64,000 nucleotides of DNA from positions 1,178,001-1,242,000 of the forward strand of contig RSEE01000002.1 of assembly GCA_003971905.1 (NCBI GenBank), written 5' to 3'. This document shows positions 10,202 to 22,180 of this stretch, piece by piece. The notes beneath the pieces are model-generated. The model was given only the letters and a program-made list of their open reading frames with translations, was not told the DNA's origin and searched no databases. Position 1 is the first letter of the stretch; every line of letters begins with the position of its first letter. A program made the translations under genes and the position numbers. The DNA comes from Moniliella sp. 'wahieum' (taxonomy: Eukaryota; Basidiomycota; Moniliellomycetes; Moniliellales; Moniliellaceae).

Positions 10202-12858
10202 TTAGGCCGGTATATGTAGGCGGTGGACCAGCCGTGGAGAGGGGATGCCAGGTCCATGTTCACCCCCATGATCTTCCGGGCCGACTTTAGTGGCTCTTGC
10301 TTCCTGCCGTAGCGCAGCCATCGAAAACGGCGAGGAGAGCGACCGTATTAGGCTGCGTTTTCTCCACTTGAGGTGTGTGACCCTGTTTCCGATGAAGCCA
10401 CAGTCGTCCGTGGGACTAATAGAGTCTAAATCTGGATGAGATGAGGACGTCAAGCAAACCGAAACCACTGCCTCCTCTGGGTGCTTAGTGCTGGCGAGCA
10501 CATAGTCGGGATGGCCCTCTTCAACTCCATTCTTGGTCATATGAACGCGTTTCTCTCGGCAGGCGAAGTGTGCAGCCCGACTTGGCGTGCATCAATCACC
10601 GTAGCAGTAGGGGTAAATACGTGGCCCACGCGCGACTCGACAGGGAAAATAAGGGTGCCCTCCAGTCCGTCTGTTTGCACCGGGCTGGTGGAGGGCCCAA
10701 TCCCGTTTACCATCTTCGATGAGAGGCAGGCGCTAGTCTCTTTTTGCGGCCTAACCCGTCGTTCACAAGGAACCAACGTACTCTTCCCACCACTTCCTCT
10801 GGTACAACTGTTGAGCCGACAGAGTGGGTGAGTTTTCGTTGTTGGAGCTCTGCTCCGTTTCCGGAGACGTAGTGGTGTAAAAGACGTATCAGACCGACAG
10901 TAGCTTGGTAATAGCGGGTGGAATCCCGCCATTCGTATGACCAACAAAAGGGGCCACCGCCGTTGGCGAGTCAGCCGCTGGAGCAAAATGGATGGATCAC
11001 CGCACAGTAACGAAATGGCATTGGGCCCTGCCCCATTAGCAGGAAGAGAGTCTTTCTTATGTCATTAGAAGAAGGGACAAAGGTCGGTTCTGTTTCCACC
11101 ATGGGTAGTAGTGAGGTAACGGCCAAAGAGCTTGCTTTCGTCGCATGTGCGTGTGACAGAGGAAGCAGGGGCAAGATCGTTCCTGTGCCATTGCAGAAGT
11201 TAAAGGGGTGATGCTGCAACTGGCCTGAAGACGTGCCAGATACCTTCATCTTCGCCTCGTAAGGGCTGCATTTCGATCTGGTTGCCTGCTTTCGTCATCG
11301 TAGGGATTCAGAAAGGGGAGATGAGGGAATTGTATGACTTGGACTGGACCCGAGGAGGGAAATTCGTCGTTTCAACCTGCTCAGCAGGTTCGGTCTTGCT
11401 GTGTATATACCCCCAAATCCGATCATCTTTACACCCAAAGGTACGCGAGGTGTCCAGTCCGTACGGCTGCTTCCTTCAGTCAAATGAGGGGTAAGGGGGG
11501 GGCGCATTCATCCGGTTTTTTGATCCTTCCATTTCTACCATACTTGAAGGAAGAGTGGCAGGATTGTCCTCAAGTAGTGACGACCCCGCACGCCCAAAGG
11601 GACGATTCTGCTGAATTTTATCACCACCTTCTTCCCCCGTCTGCTTCGTGATGGACGACAAGGTAGGAGGAAAAGATTGCTCTTCTTGTGTTTGCTCGTT
11701 TTGGTTCTGTGTGCCCTCTGGACCAGAGGACGCTAGTGAAACCGTTGGGATCGACCCCTGCTGCAATTGCATCACACCCACAGGCAAGGGGGCTCCTTGG
11801 AGGTGACGGAAGCACCTGAATTGGGGCTGGAATCCGCAACCAAGGTGTCGGAGGGGAGCGATTGGAAGCTTTTTCTTCTTGCTTTGGAGGGTCAAACCCA
11901 TCTTGGCCACATATTCGGCCGCTCGTTCCTCTGTGAACTTTGCCGGGAAAGCAAGGGAAGATGAAAGAACATTTGTGGCCAACCCGCCCTACTGGGGTGG
12001 ACGCGTGGGAGCCTCACTCCGAGTGTGATCGCGCACAAGGCCTCCAGTGCACTATGAACCAACCGAGTGAGGAGCCCCGGCTTCTGGATGCCCTCTCCAT
12101 TCGGACTAGGAGGGTGAACGGGCTGTCTTCAGCTTGGGGCAGCATACGGTCGGAAGGAAATGCCAAGGCATACAACGGACCCGGACTTGCGAACCAGGCC
12201 ACCACCCATCCAAGAGGAGAATGGGCGCTTGCATGGCCCATGCGCGCCATGGCTGTGACCCTCCCTGGTCCAGTGGGATAGAGCGGGAGGCCAAGTAGCA
12301 GCCGGGACCTGCTCCGTCCAGCGGGTGAGCACCGCGCCGTGCTCGTTTTCATTTGCTACTGGGGTCAAGTGTAAGGTTACGACACCTGGTAATGCCCACT
12401 CAACAAAAGGGAACCACCGCGGCCGGAGAAGGTGAATGGCTTGCTGTTGTACCACAATTGGTCTGGTGCTGCTGATCAGTCTCAAGTTCAAGGATCATAC
12501 GAGTATTACGTTCCTAAGGGGTACATACTGATGGATGGTGTTGGGGGGGAAAGTGGTTTGTGCATCCTGCACTTGCCCCCGAAAAGAGCGAGCTGGATGT
12601 CGGCACCCGTAGCCGGAGAGGAGCGAAGGACGAGCATGTCATGATGGAGGAAAAAGCGACAGAGGAACGGAACGCATTGAGCTGACAGCAGTTTGGCTCA
12701 TAAAGAGTACGTTCGAGCCGTCTGAGAAAGAGTCGACTGCTTGGAGTGAAAAGCTGATGTCGGATGCGATGCGCACCTGGACTGTCTCGGTTGGGTTCAG
12801 GGCGGAGGTTGTCAATGGGAATGGCCGCACAGACGGATCCCCACAGGAGAGGGGGCAT
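10202..12858 (-). CDS. Unidentified frameshifted protein-coding gene
   Basis: I do not recognise this protein. Coherent amino-acid sequence continues from frame to frame on the minus strand. It starts at an ATG (12858) about 103 bp after a TATATATA box. The first part reads IPIDNLRPEPN, then in another frame ETVQVRIASDISFSLQAVDS and LFMSQTAVSSMRSVPLS, then MLVLRSSPATGADIQLALF and NTIHQYVPL. Further on are AEYVAKMGLTLQSKKKKLPI (near 11,900), Gln/Glu/Ser-rich sequence, and MVNGIGPSTSPVQTDGLEGT (near 10,700). The composition is Ser/Pro/Gln-rich, as in regulatory or disordered proteins. The 3' end is uncertain and could lie anywhere between 10.1 and 11.5 kb. Alternatives are a decayed transposon or two separate genes. 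That the region is coding at all is an inference from frame-to-frame coherence. Confidence 0.35.
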
Positions 12859-13735
12859 GGAGCATAAGCAATGGTTCGGACGTCAAAGCCATGTTCAGCG
12901 TCGGGTGGGGGGAGGCGGTGTCGACAGAGCAGAGAGCGTGGAAGAAAAGAAGAACTCTAGTATATATAGTAACGGGGTGTGGGGCGTGCGCGCGGTAGTC
13001 TGAGCGGGAGAGGGAAGAGGGGCTAGCGTTGTGGTTGGAGAGACGAGACCGGGGCAAGCATGAGGGCGTGAGAGCGGCTGGTATTGAGGGTGTCTTTCAG
13101 GCGAGGCACATGACTAGATGCTGCTGTGGAAGGGTTATGTCCGCTGTTGTCACATGTCAACCGCATCAAATGCAAAATGCCGCTTAGTAGCTCACGCTGC
13201 ACAGATCCGTGTGATATGAGGCGGTAGCAAACACCTGGGCCGGGTCGGTCGAGCAGGCATATAGAAGTGGGTTAGATGGATGCGTAGACATTGTCATCAT
13301 TGGCACATTGTACTGAGTGCGGCATGCACAATGGCAGAGCCGTCAGTGTGGGTCTATACCAGGAGTAGCGCTTCGGGGGAAGCATATATAGCTGTGACCA
13401 AAGAGAGCAGGGGAAAGTAGATCCAGTCTACTACATACAAAACAGATGCTAGATCAGGGAAGAGACTGATGATGGCAGGGGACGTGGAGGGACACTTTTC
13501 TTTTGGGTGCATTCTCGGCCCTGTCACCTACCATGGGCTCCCACCTGGTTCGTACAACTGTTTTCCTTTGGCACAGAATGCTCACAGTGCACCTATACTC
13601 CATCTTCTCCTGGGATAGATAAGCCAAAAAATCGGTTCTTGTGCTCAAGCATTAACAGATCCTGGTAAATGTCTGTAAGCTGCTGTTTCGGCGGAGCTTT
13701 GGCAGCTGCTGAGCACTTGTTTAGCCAAGCATGGA
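12859..13735. other. Intergenic region between unidentified gene and hydrolase 3' end
   Basis: Apart from the TATA tract at 12961 and a second TATATA near 13384 I see no gene, RNA or clear repeat here. Confidence 0.5.
12961..12968 (-). promoter_or_regulatory. TATA box of the unidentified minus-strand gene
   Basis: A TATATATA tract lies 103 bp upstream of the ATG at 12858, a plausible TATA position for a fungal gene with a short leader. Confidence 0.4.
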
Positions 13736-15169
13736 TCAAGCGTAGTGGCGCACGGCCATGCTTCGCTCGGTAGGGAAGGAGTAAAAGTCATGCGGCATAC
13801 CAGGAGCGAGATGCTGCTCGATCGAGCCTTTGACTGATCTGACCTTGTCTGCCAAGCTCAGACCCTCATCAACAACAACTGCTCCACCGCCCATTACCAA
13901 TCCACAAGGGCGGTAACCGCGCCACCTCCTTCTCCGGAAGCAGCAGCGGGGAGACCCAAGCACTGCTCCCCACCTCGACCGGAACCGTTTTGCGAACACT
14001 CTCGTCTCCCAACCGCATGACACTAGCAACCAAGTAGTCGTGCGTCGCGGTCCGGCGGGACGGGAAGAGGACGCCGGTATCCCCAATGTGGAGACATGGG
14101 CTGAGGAGCAAGATGCCTGGCACGTTCACGTGGGGGTTAGAGCTAAGCAAGTGCCGGTCGGATTCAGCCTTGGCGTCAACTGCTGCCTTTGAGGCCATCG
14201 GGTCCAGAGCAAGGTAGGAGGAACTGGAAGGGACGTTGAGGTGGGGCCAAACGTCAGTCAAGTAGCGATGGAGGTGGAGGACGAGGAGACCACCAAAGCT
14301 ATCGCCCCCTAAAAAGATCTGGGACGGGTGGTAGCCTACCCGCAAGAGGTAGAGGTACGCTGCAAACAACTGCACAACCGCCGTTGGGTGGGTAGCAAAC
14401 GGCGCCACATCATAGTCCACCGAAAAAACGTCAATCCCAGCCTCTTGCGCCAACGTCCGCCCTAGCGTCCACCCCATAAACGGATCTCCGGCGGCAAAAA
14501 ACAACCCTGCGCCCCCGTGCGCATAGAGCATCACTGCCCGGGCTGGATTGGGCGGAAGGGTGGTGGAGCGAGACAAGTACCAATAGCACGCCACCTTGCG
14601 CCGGGCAAAGGCTGGCCGAACCAACGGTGGCCCCGAGTACAAGGGCGAAGTGACCCATTGCTCTTCTGCCGTTCGTGTGGGATCCCGAACGGTCAGGAAG
14701 CCCCGCATCCATTCTAACGGGGGCGGTTCGACCCATACCCGATCCCTTCGCGCGACGGGAATCAGGCCCCACGAAGTACTCCATAGTGGCCAACCGACAC
14801 TTCCCAACGTAATCAGGCGGAAGAAAGGCTCGAACCAGGCACCCAACAAGGTCGACGTCCACCCTTCATCTTCCTCGTAGGGCAGCGGGAAGAAGCGGCT
14901 CACGAGGAAGTAGGGCATCAAATGGCGGAGGAGCGCTGTTAGAACAGCTGTCTTGTAAGAAAACTCCTTGTGGCGCGCAGCGAGGGGACTGCATTGGAAA
15001 TCAAGGTCACGGGCAGCAGAAATGGCATCGTGATGAGGAAGAGGAGGTAGAGGGCCACAAGGCGCAAGAGGAAGGTGAGCAGATGGCGTGGCGGTTGCTT
15101 CGCCTCCTTCACCGCCTGGAAGACATAGTCCTGGACTGGTGAAAGCGACCCCGGCGGATCGGCGGACAT
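13736..15169 (-). CDS. Membrane-anchored alpha/beta hydrolase (HSL family, steryl acetylhydrolase-like)
   Basis: A carboxylester hydrolase of the hormone-sensitive-lipase type. The protein starts MSADPPGSLSPVQDYVFQA. A long hydrophobic segment follows (LLTFLLRLVALYLLFLITMP, residues about 30-50), probably an ER membrane anchor. After one frameshift near 14960 the catalytic domain runs in one frame: oxyanion motif YAHGGAGLFF, nucleophile GGDSFGG, SVDYDVAPFATHP, and PGILLLSPCLH. A second frameshift near 13890 leads into GLSLADKVRSVKG and the catalytic-His segment MPHDFYSF, ending HYA-stop. The layout (N-terminal anchor, then Abhydrolase_3 domain) matches fungal Say1-like sterol deacetylases, but the substrate is inferred only from this layout. 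An upstream ATG at 15275 is in a different frame from the membrane anchor, so I prefer 15169. Confidence 0.8.
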
Positions 15170-15330
15170 TGTTTCCGTTGGTGGTGGTGGGGAGGCAAGA
15201 GATGCGGTGGGACACTCGGCCTGTGGCCATGTGGTGAGCGTTTTGCCCAGCGGCTCCTGTAGTCTGGTGTGACATGTGACCTGTGACGCGGAGATCCGCC
15301 TCGCGCCGGCTGCCTGCGCCTTTGGGGCAT

Positions 15331-15337
15331 TTTTATA
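15331..15337 (-). promoter_or_regulatory. TATA box of the hydrolase gene
   Basis: TATAAAA on the minus strand, about 165 bp upstream of the chosen start codon. Confidence 0.4.
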
Positions 15338-15670
15338 CGTTCGCTTTTCCCTCTCATCTCTCCCAATCGATCCCGCGATCCCGCTTCGGCATTCCTCCGG
15401 AGGCCCTTCCTAGCTCTTTCAGCCAGTGGGCCACGGGACATGTGCCAGCTGAACTTGGACTTTTGACACTCTGCCAGCGGCTACGCATGGCGTAACGCTG
15501 CCTCGGTGCCTGCACCTGAACTCATACTACTCCCAGTAGTTAATAAGAACTACCCCACACGCAACTGAAGGGCGCCGCGTCTCATACGCCCCACACTTGC
15601 CCCTTTTGCTGCACACAGGATGCGTGGCGCGTGACACACGATTAATCCCACATCAGGGATCGCTCATAAG

Positions 15671-15712
15671 CGATGATCGATGATCGATGATCGATCTAAT
15701 CGATATTCATGG
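15671..15712. repeat. ATCGATG heptad array
   Basis: Three perfect ATCGAT units spaced by one base (GATGATCGATGATCGATG) and a further ATCGAT nearby. Confidence 0.9.
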
Positions 15713-16412
15713 ATCCATCCGCTTGTCCGACACGCTCTTCTCTGTGTCGATGCATGCGGTCGATGGCTCAATCTCACACATCGGTTTGCCCTTTCCGATT
15801 GACATGCTCCGATGTATTCACGAGCGAGACTGGCAACCTGGCCCCGCCCGCGTCCTGCCAGCCTGGTTGTGAGGACTTCCGTGCTAAACCGGCCTATAGA
15901 GCCTTCGTCCAGTCAAGGATATGTCGTTGCGGGGACTGTTCGTAAGGACAGTGCCAGAGTGATACAGGCTGTTTCTCCTATCCCGGCTCTCAACAGTGTA
16001 GTGCGGTTCCGCCTCTCTGGCCAAGAGGCGAAGCCACTGCATGGAGGGTTTGGTTCCGATTCCTGGCAGTCACTCTTTTCCGGGCCATTTCATCCGGGTA
16101 TAGCATTCTATCATCACAGAAGGGACTCATCCGTTCAGGTCCCCCTGGTCATGGTTGGGAAAGGACGAAAGGGTGTGTGCTGTTTCCAAGAAACGCACAA
16201 CTTGGTCCCCTCCAATTCAGTCGCGCGTCCTTCTTGGTAGACGGACAACTATACCAGTGGATGATCCACTTCTAGTGTTCGCCAAAGATATGGTGCCCAC
16301 CGGACCCACGTAGTGGTGGTGGGGATGCTTTCGTTATACGGCTAAAAGGGTGGCCCACAAGGGGTTCCCAAGCATGGTCAACATGAGCACATCGTATAGC
16401 ACAAAACGAGAA

Positions 16413-18096
16413 TTACAAGGGCGCCCAATGCGCAGGTAAGTGGTTGGCAGCCAGGGAGGAGGTGCGGCGGCGACGAACGTCGGTTGTAGGCCAATCGTAG
16501 TTTTGATTTTCGTATTTGAAACCGTACTTGGCGATCCAGTCGTTGAGTGCCTTGGGGCCCCTTGACCCGTACGCGTATGGCTCTGGCTTGATCTCACCCC
16601 GATCAATGGCATGAAGAAGCGGGGTAAAGATGGACCAACTGGCCTCTAGTTCGTCGTCCCTAACAAAGTTGCTGTGATCTCCTGCCAACGCATCGTAAAG
16701 CAAGGTTTCGTACGCCTCGGGGATGCGTACACCACTAAAACGGTCCTTGTACGTCAAGTTCAGCTCGGCACTGACCAGGTCATACGTCAGTCCTGGGGAT
16801 TTGGCGTTCACCTTGACATATACGGCTTCGCCTGGCTGGATCCGGAGGACAAGCTCATTGCGCATCAGCTCCTCCGCTTGGGGGCCAGAAAAAAGGTTGC
16901 TGTCGGGGTCCTTGTACTGCACACGGATCTCCACCTTGGCCTCGTTCAGTGCTTTGCCCGCCTTGAGGATAAACGGAACTCCTTGCCACCGTGTATTGTT
17001 CACCCACAATGCCACCGCTGCAAACGTAGGGCAATTGCTGTGGTCTGGCACGGTGGCGTCATCTAGGTACCCAGGTTTGCCCTGTGCCGCCACGTACTGC
17101 CCCAGCAGCGCATCTTGCTGTGTGACGGGCGGAATGTCGTGCAGGACGGCAACTTTGGCGTCCCGAATCGCCTTAGCGCTAAGCGAGCTGGGTTGTTCCA
17201 TGGCAAAGAGCGATAAGACTTGAGAGAGGTGGTTTTGTTGAATGTCGCGGATGATACCAAACTCATCAAAGTACCCACCCCGACCATCGGTGCCAAAGGG
17301 CTCTTTGAACGTGATCTGTACGTTGGAAACGTACTTGTTGTTGAGGGTCGCCTCGATGACGGGATTGGCAAAGCGAACAGTCATCAGGTTCTTGACCATC
17401 TCCTTACCCAGGTAGTGGTCAATACCTGATATAGGAGAGAGGTGTATAGCGCTGGTCAGTTCATGATAGGGTAGGCGGAAGGAGGGAAAATGCAGGAACG
17501 AGACCATCACCAAAAAGTGCGAACAAAATACGTACGAAATGTTTCGTCCTCTCTCCAGAGCGGCTTGAGTGCGCCCAGCATTGCCTGGCAGGACTCGAGG
17601 TCTTTTCCAAATGGCTTTTCGAGGATGATGTGGTTGGAGCCAGTAGGAGAGTAGTTGTTGTGTTTGAGGTGGCTTGCCACCTTGATGAACACGCTAGATG
17701 GAAGAGCCATGTAGAAGAGACGATGGGAACCTCCTTGGCTCACACCACGTTCGGCCTCAATGGCACGAATCTGCTGTTCCAGCACTTGAAATGCCGCATC
17801 GTCATCGTACGAGCCGGGAGTGTAGCTGGTGAGTTCGAGGAAGGCTTGGGCTGCCTTTTGCCCTTGGGGAGAACCGACGTTGGTGAAGCAGCTGGAAATG
17901 CGGTCGTGAAAGGCTTTCTGGTCAAGCCGGGTGCGAGCGTAACCAATGATGCTCGTGTTGGCAGGCAGCAGGCCCAAGCGGTACAGATTGAACAGGGCTG
18001 GGAATGTTTTTTTGCGCGCCAGATCGCCCGAGGCGCCGAGCACGACAATGACGACCTCGGATCCGAGCTTGCCAGGGAGTGGGATTGCTGGCTCAT
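16413..18096 (-). CDS. ZWF1: Glucose-6-phosphate 1-dehydrogenase
   Basis: The first, NADP-linked step of the oxidative pentose phosphate pathway, in the cytosol. The dinucleotide motif LGASGDLARKKTFPALF lies near the N-terminus. NHIILEKPFGKDLES carries the conserved EKPFG lysine. After splicing the active-site motif reads RIDHYLGKEMVKNL, and further conserved blocks are FKEPFGTDGRGGYFDEFGII, PFILKAGKALNEAKVEIRVQ and RIPEAYETLLYDALAGD. The C-terminus is KYGFKYENQNYDWPTT plus a basic extension. One GT-AG intron (17426-17535; GTACGT...ATATCAG) splits the codon after ETF. One frameshift lies between MSQ and the first beta strand near 18070. At about 524 residues it matches the family. Poly-G tracts just upstream (18110-18131) sit in the leader. 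Confidence 0.95.
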
Positions 18097-18175
18097 ATGA
18101 TAGTGGTGGTGGGGGGGTGAGGGGGGGGGGTGGTGAGGTTCAAGTGGGAAGACAAGGACGAGGATAAACAGGGCG

Positions 18176-18199
18176 AGGCCTAAGGCCTATAAGGCCTAC
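18176..18199. repeat. AGGCCTA heptad array
   Basis: Three AGGCCT palindromes spaced by one or two bases, in the ZWF1 upstream region. Confidence 0.85.
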
Positions 18200-18700
18200 G
18201 GTGAGGGACCGAGCAATCAGGGACGAGTTCATGGCGGGACCCATTTGCGGCCAAAGAGCGGCTGGGCGCAGTATGTCTTGCTGTTTCAGGCAGCGCGGGG
18301 GGGGCAACAGAGAAAACCGAGGTGGCAAGAGGGAACGATTCAGAATGCAGTTGAGGAATGAATTGCTGGGGCCCGCTGGCCTTCTGCGCTGGCTGCCTGT
18401 GGGGCTACTGTGTTTTAAGTGAGGGCGTGCAGGACGTTTTGATGCTGGTAATGACGCTGACGCTGACGATGATGAGACTGGGCGCTGTGAGGCGCTCAGC
18501 AGATGGGGCGCCGGGGGGCTGGTGCTCTATAATCCACTAGCCACTGCACCCAGTCGGCTCTCCTGTCGACCGCCGGCGATAGCGGTGGCCGCGGGCCGGC
18601 CTACCATGCAACACGCCAGTATACGAGGCGGTGGCGGGCGCACGGACGTCAGCGCCAAACACGAGCTGACCGGTGATGTACGGCGTTGGATGCATGATGC

Positions 18701-18836
18701 TCCCTGAGGCCTGAGGCTCAGCGAGGCGCTGCACCTGAGCGACTGAAGAGGCTCTTGGGGAAGTGGGCGCAAGGGGCGCAGCATGGGGACAGTGTACCCC
18801 AACCCAGGGTCCTCCATGCTGCATGCTGCATGCACG
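18701..18836. repeat. AGGCCTG and GCATGCT heptad patches
   Basis: CCTGAGGCCTGAGGCTCAG at about 18703-18721, and CATGCTGCATGCTGCATGC at 18815-18833. In both the unit is a palindromic hexamer (AGGCCT, GCATGC) plus one base. Confidence 0.75.
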
Positions 18837-19562
18837 CAGGCCAAATTGAATGTGATACTGCGCACAATGGTCCACTGCCGGGGATCTAAGGTGGGCTGTG
18901 CGGTGGGAAGCCGGTATGCGCGCCACCATCTCCAGAGCTAGGTATGTATTCGCAGCGCACCTGCGGAAGCTGCGAAGGCCCAGGACGATGCGGGCGTGGG
19001 CATCACCGAGACCATCATATACGAGACGGCATTGGCGAGTTTGACTTTTACTGATCCGAATAAGCAGGCGGTAGGCGAATGCCATGATGTGGTTGGCCGC
19101 AGCGCGTGCGAACAAGCGGGGGATATGGGATCGGACTGAATACACAAACCGGTGTCTGCGTCGGGGGCCTCAGCTTGTTATAGACACTGGGGTGACCAGG
19201 TAGACTGGTAGACCACAGCAGAGCAGCCACAGCACGCAGCAACCGGCAGGCGTGCCTCTCCAGTGGCGTTGATGCATGATGTATGATACCTTGTGTGTGA
19301 CGTCACGTGTCACATGTGTGTGAAAATACCCCCACTCTGACCAGATCTGGGGTAGAATCAACCTGTTGAAACGTTCACGCGGTTCTCCGATTCTGTGAAG
19401 CTATCCGGTGGATTCTACTTGGACTGCGACATGGTCTCTGTCTGAGGCCTCACCTGAGGCCCCTGAATATTGAATCCCCTGCCTTTCCCAAGAAGAAGAT
19501 TCGACGGGAGTCAGTTACACTGCCATCATTACTCAGTACTCATTCACCTCCACGCCTCCACA

Positions 19563-20876
19563 ATGCCTCGAGGTGTCTGTTGCGGGCTGGGTGCGTATCT
19601 CTGTGGGACCACAGTTGAACAGACAACAGGCGCTAACCTCTCTCCCCATCCTCTCTCATCGTATGGACCCATCTCGTCGCAGGTTCTTTTCTCATGTGCG
19701 CCGCCATGGTGCTCATGATCTTTGTCAATGTTGGCCAGATCGGCACCGGCCCAGTCGAGCGTCACATCTATCTCGCTCACCTCAATCTCACTGGGTTTGC
19801 TACCAGCCTTGGAGATTCCAACGAGATACGACAAATTTTTGCCTCCAATCAGTCTTCCCGCTCCTCGCCGGCAACGGAATACGGTACAACTATTGGTGGG
19901 GAATGTACAGCGTCTGCGGGAGCGATGCAGGCCTGGTAGCTCCAACCGATCTTGTTCTTCCAACGAGTTTGGCCACCCGCTCGAGCCAGCGCAGACGCTG
20001 GGTGCCGATGATGGGTCGAATGGCAGCTTGAGTACCGCCTTGGCCCTATCTTTTCGAATGAAGACTCATCCAATGTCACCAATCCGGGAAAGCTAACCAA
20101 ATTTACCAATCAACCTGGCTTGCCAACCTTTCTCGCGCTACTTTTACCTTTCTTTATTAGCACCATCTTGGCTGGCGTGTCCTGGGTCCTGAGTTTGCTC
20201 AACGGGGAGCGTTTGCTCTCTTTCTCTCTTCCTCGGTTGCCTCTTACTGTTGTGCTACTCGGCATCGGTGGACAATTTGGACGGCAATGGTGGGCATCCT
20301 TCGTGATGAGCTCAAATCCGCTCGGATTAACAAGCTGTTGATCTTGAGTACGGAAATGCCGTCTGGCTCAGCTGGGCTGCGTTTAGTTGTGCGCTTGTCA
20401 GCATCTTTCCTCTTCTTGTGGCCGCTTGCGAACCAGGCCGATCTTGCTATGGTCTTCGAAGGAGGAAGTACGAGCCTACCCCTCTCGATCCGGACTGGGA
20501 CGTCGAAGCACGACACGTTACCACACACTCTACTTCCCTTTCCACCCGGCCACCAACTCGGTCGGCAAGCCCTCCCCGGGAGCTATCAACGTGGAGAGGC
20601 GTATGATACTGCCTATGCCCAAACTGCTTACCCAGCCTCTACTCCTAGACCGGCTTCGCCTCCGCCTCCGCCTCCAAAGTCATTCCCTGCCCCGGTTGTG
20701 ACGCAGGCCTATGTTCCCGCCGGACCAATTCAGTCCGGTCGCAGACCAATGCAGTCTCAGCGTACACGCGGTACGAGGCGCGGGACGCGCGGGACGCGCA
20801 GGCCCAAAGTGCTCGATACGATCGTTATGATCGCCAAGATGTTCGCTATGATCCTCGGTTCGATGACAACTATTGA
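19563..20876 (+). CDS. SUR7/PalI-family cortical membrane protein, frameshifted
   Basis: A predicted four-span plasma-membrane protein of the SUR7/RIM9/PalI group, which acts in eisosomes or pH sensing. Exon 1 is tiny (19563-19590, MPRGVCCGL). A 92-bp intron (19591-19682, GTGCGT...GTCGCAG) follows. The first span, FLMCAAMVLMIFVNVGQIG, leads to an extracellular loop with GIRYNYWWGMYSVCG, typical of the family. Later spans are FLALLLPFFISTILAGVSWV, LPRLPLTVVLLGIGGQFG and, in a shifted frame, WLSWAAFSCALVSIFPLLVA. The cytoplasmic tail is Pro- and Tyr/Arg/Asp-rich and ends RYDRYDRQDVRYDPRFDDNY. At least four frame changes (near 19860, 19990, 20280 and 20350) break the gene. The choice between PalI and SUR7 cannot be made here. 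Confidence 0.75.
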
Positions 20877-22180
20877 ACCACACCCCCTCCTCCATGCCTC
20901 CCTGCCCATCTCGCATCCCGCTTTTTTCACAGTCAAACATCCACAACCCGATGCCCCTCTCGCCGTTCCTGTGTTCTTCGTATGCGCAGCAGAACCATTT
21001 GTGGCTTGTGGCCTGTGCTGGCCCGGATTGTCCCGGGCCTTCGTCGGCCCGCCATGTTAATACCTAAGTACCTTCCTCCCCGTCCATCCACTGCAGAGAG
21101 GACAAAACAAAAAATGGTGGCGGTTTTACTGTGGATACATGCATGTATCGTATCGTATTAAGATTGTGGTTTTCTCTCCTCGCACGCTTGCGGTGGCTTG
21201 CAGACAGTAGTACCTGGCACCCAAATGCGTCAACCCATCGGTTGCTTCTCTCACAGCTCTGAAAGTCTGCCTTCTGTCATTGATACACCCGCATGTATCT
21301 CCTGTTCTTCGGCCGGAGGCCTAGCGCCGTCAGCGCGTCAGCAACCGAAGGCTCTACAGTTCTCAGTTCCGCAGTAGCCTGTTGTGAACATCGCAGGCTC
21401 GGATGACGTCATCTGTAGACGCGGTGGCTGATGAATTCTGAGTTCCGATGCAAGACGGGCGGTGGCGTTACAACTTTCAACAATAGGACACGGACCAGGT
21501 GCGCTGTCTCTCTAGATCTCGATCTTAGATCTCAGACGATCAGATCATCTGCCAGACGGAGAATGGCCACCATAAACGGCCTAGCTGGGCTATCGAGAGT
21601 GACGACTACACACAAGCAGTGTGGTCTGTGCTTCGCCTCAGCGCACGGCAAGTAGTACGAGTAGTGCCACTGTCCATTGAATCTGGAAGCGTTTGAGGAG
21701 AGCCTTCTCTCGAGCTCGGGGTAGTCTCCCACCTATACTCAAGGTGAGAGCGTAAAATCCCCCCATCACCAGACTGCGCTTGCAGCGTCTCCTTCAACAG
21801 GCACGCAGCAAAAAGATGAGAAGACTTTTTGTCGAATCCACAGGTCTTTTCAGATCTTAAACCTCGGTCTATTGATGGTCCTCCCATGACAGACAGCTAC
21901 ATGGCTACTCCCAGCCATCGCGCCTTCTCAGCGGGTGTTGGGCCCGTGCACAGTTCATTGCCACAGGCGCCACTGCCCCAGGCCCTCCCACAGGTACTGT
22001 GGGTGCGCTCACAACATTCATTCATCAGGATAACTGGGGCAACTCTCATTGGGCAGCACTGCACCTACCCCCCCCCCCCCCGCCCCGGTTTTCCTAGCTT
22101 CATCATTTCTCTTTCCTCCTCCTTCCTTCCCCCACCCAAACACAAACCACCGTTCCATCCCTATCCCATCTATCACCACC
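20877..22180. other. Intergenic region
   Basis: 3' region of the SUR7-like gene and 5' region of the next one. A possible unassigned exon lies at 21886-22000: it reads MTDSYMATPSHRAFSAGVG and is followed by CAG|GTACTG, a good donor. I cannot join it to anything with confidence. A 14-C run lies at 22068-22081. A weak AGATCT repeat patch is at 21511-21545. Confidence 0.5.

Larger units (their letters stand above)
15170..16412. other. Intergenic region, hydrolase promoter to ZWF1 3' end
   Basis: No gene recognised. It holds an ACATGTG array fragment (15268-15290) and an ATCGATG array (15671-15712). The 142-codon open frame at 15812-16240 has no recognisable motif. Confidence 0.6.
18097..19562. 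other. Divergent intergenic region between ZWF1 and the SUR7-like gene
   Basis: Expected to hold the promoters of both flanking genes. It contains AGGCCTA, AGGCCTG and GCATGCT repeat patches. The 202-codon minus-strand open frame at 18537-19145 runs across these repeats and has no family features, so I do not call it. Confidence 0.55.

Noticed and set aside
18537-19145. 202-codon minus-strand open frame between ZWF1 and the SUR7-like gene
   Set aside because: It crosses AGGCCTG and GCATGCT arrays and shows no family signature.
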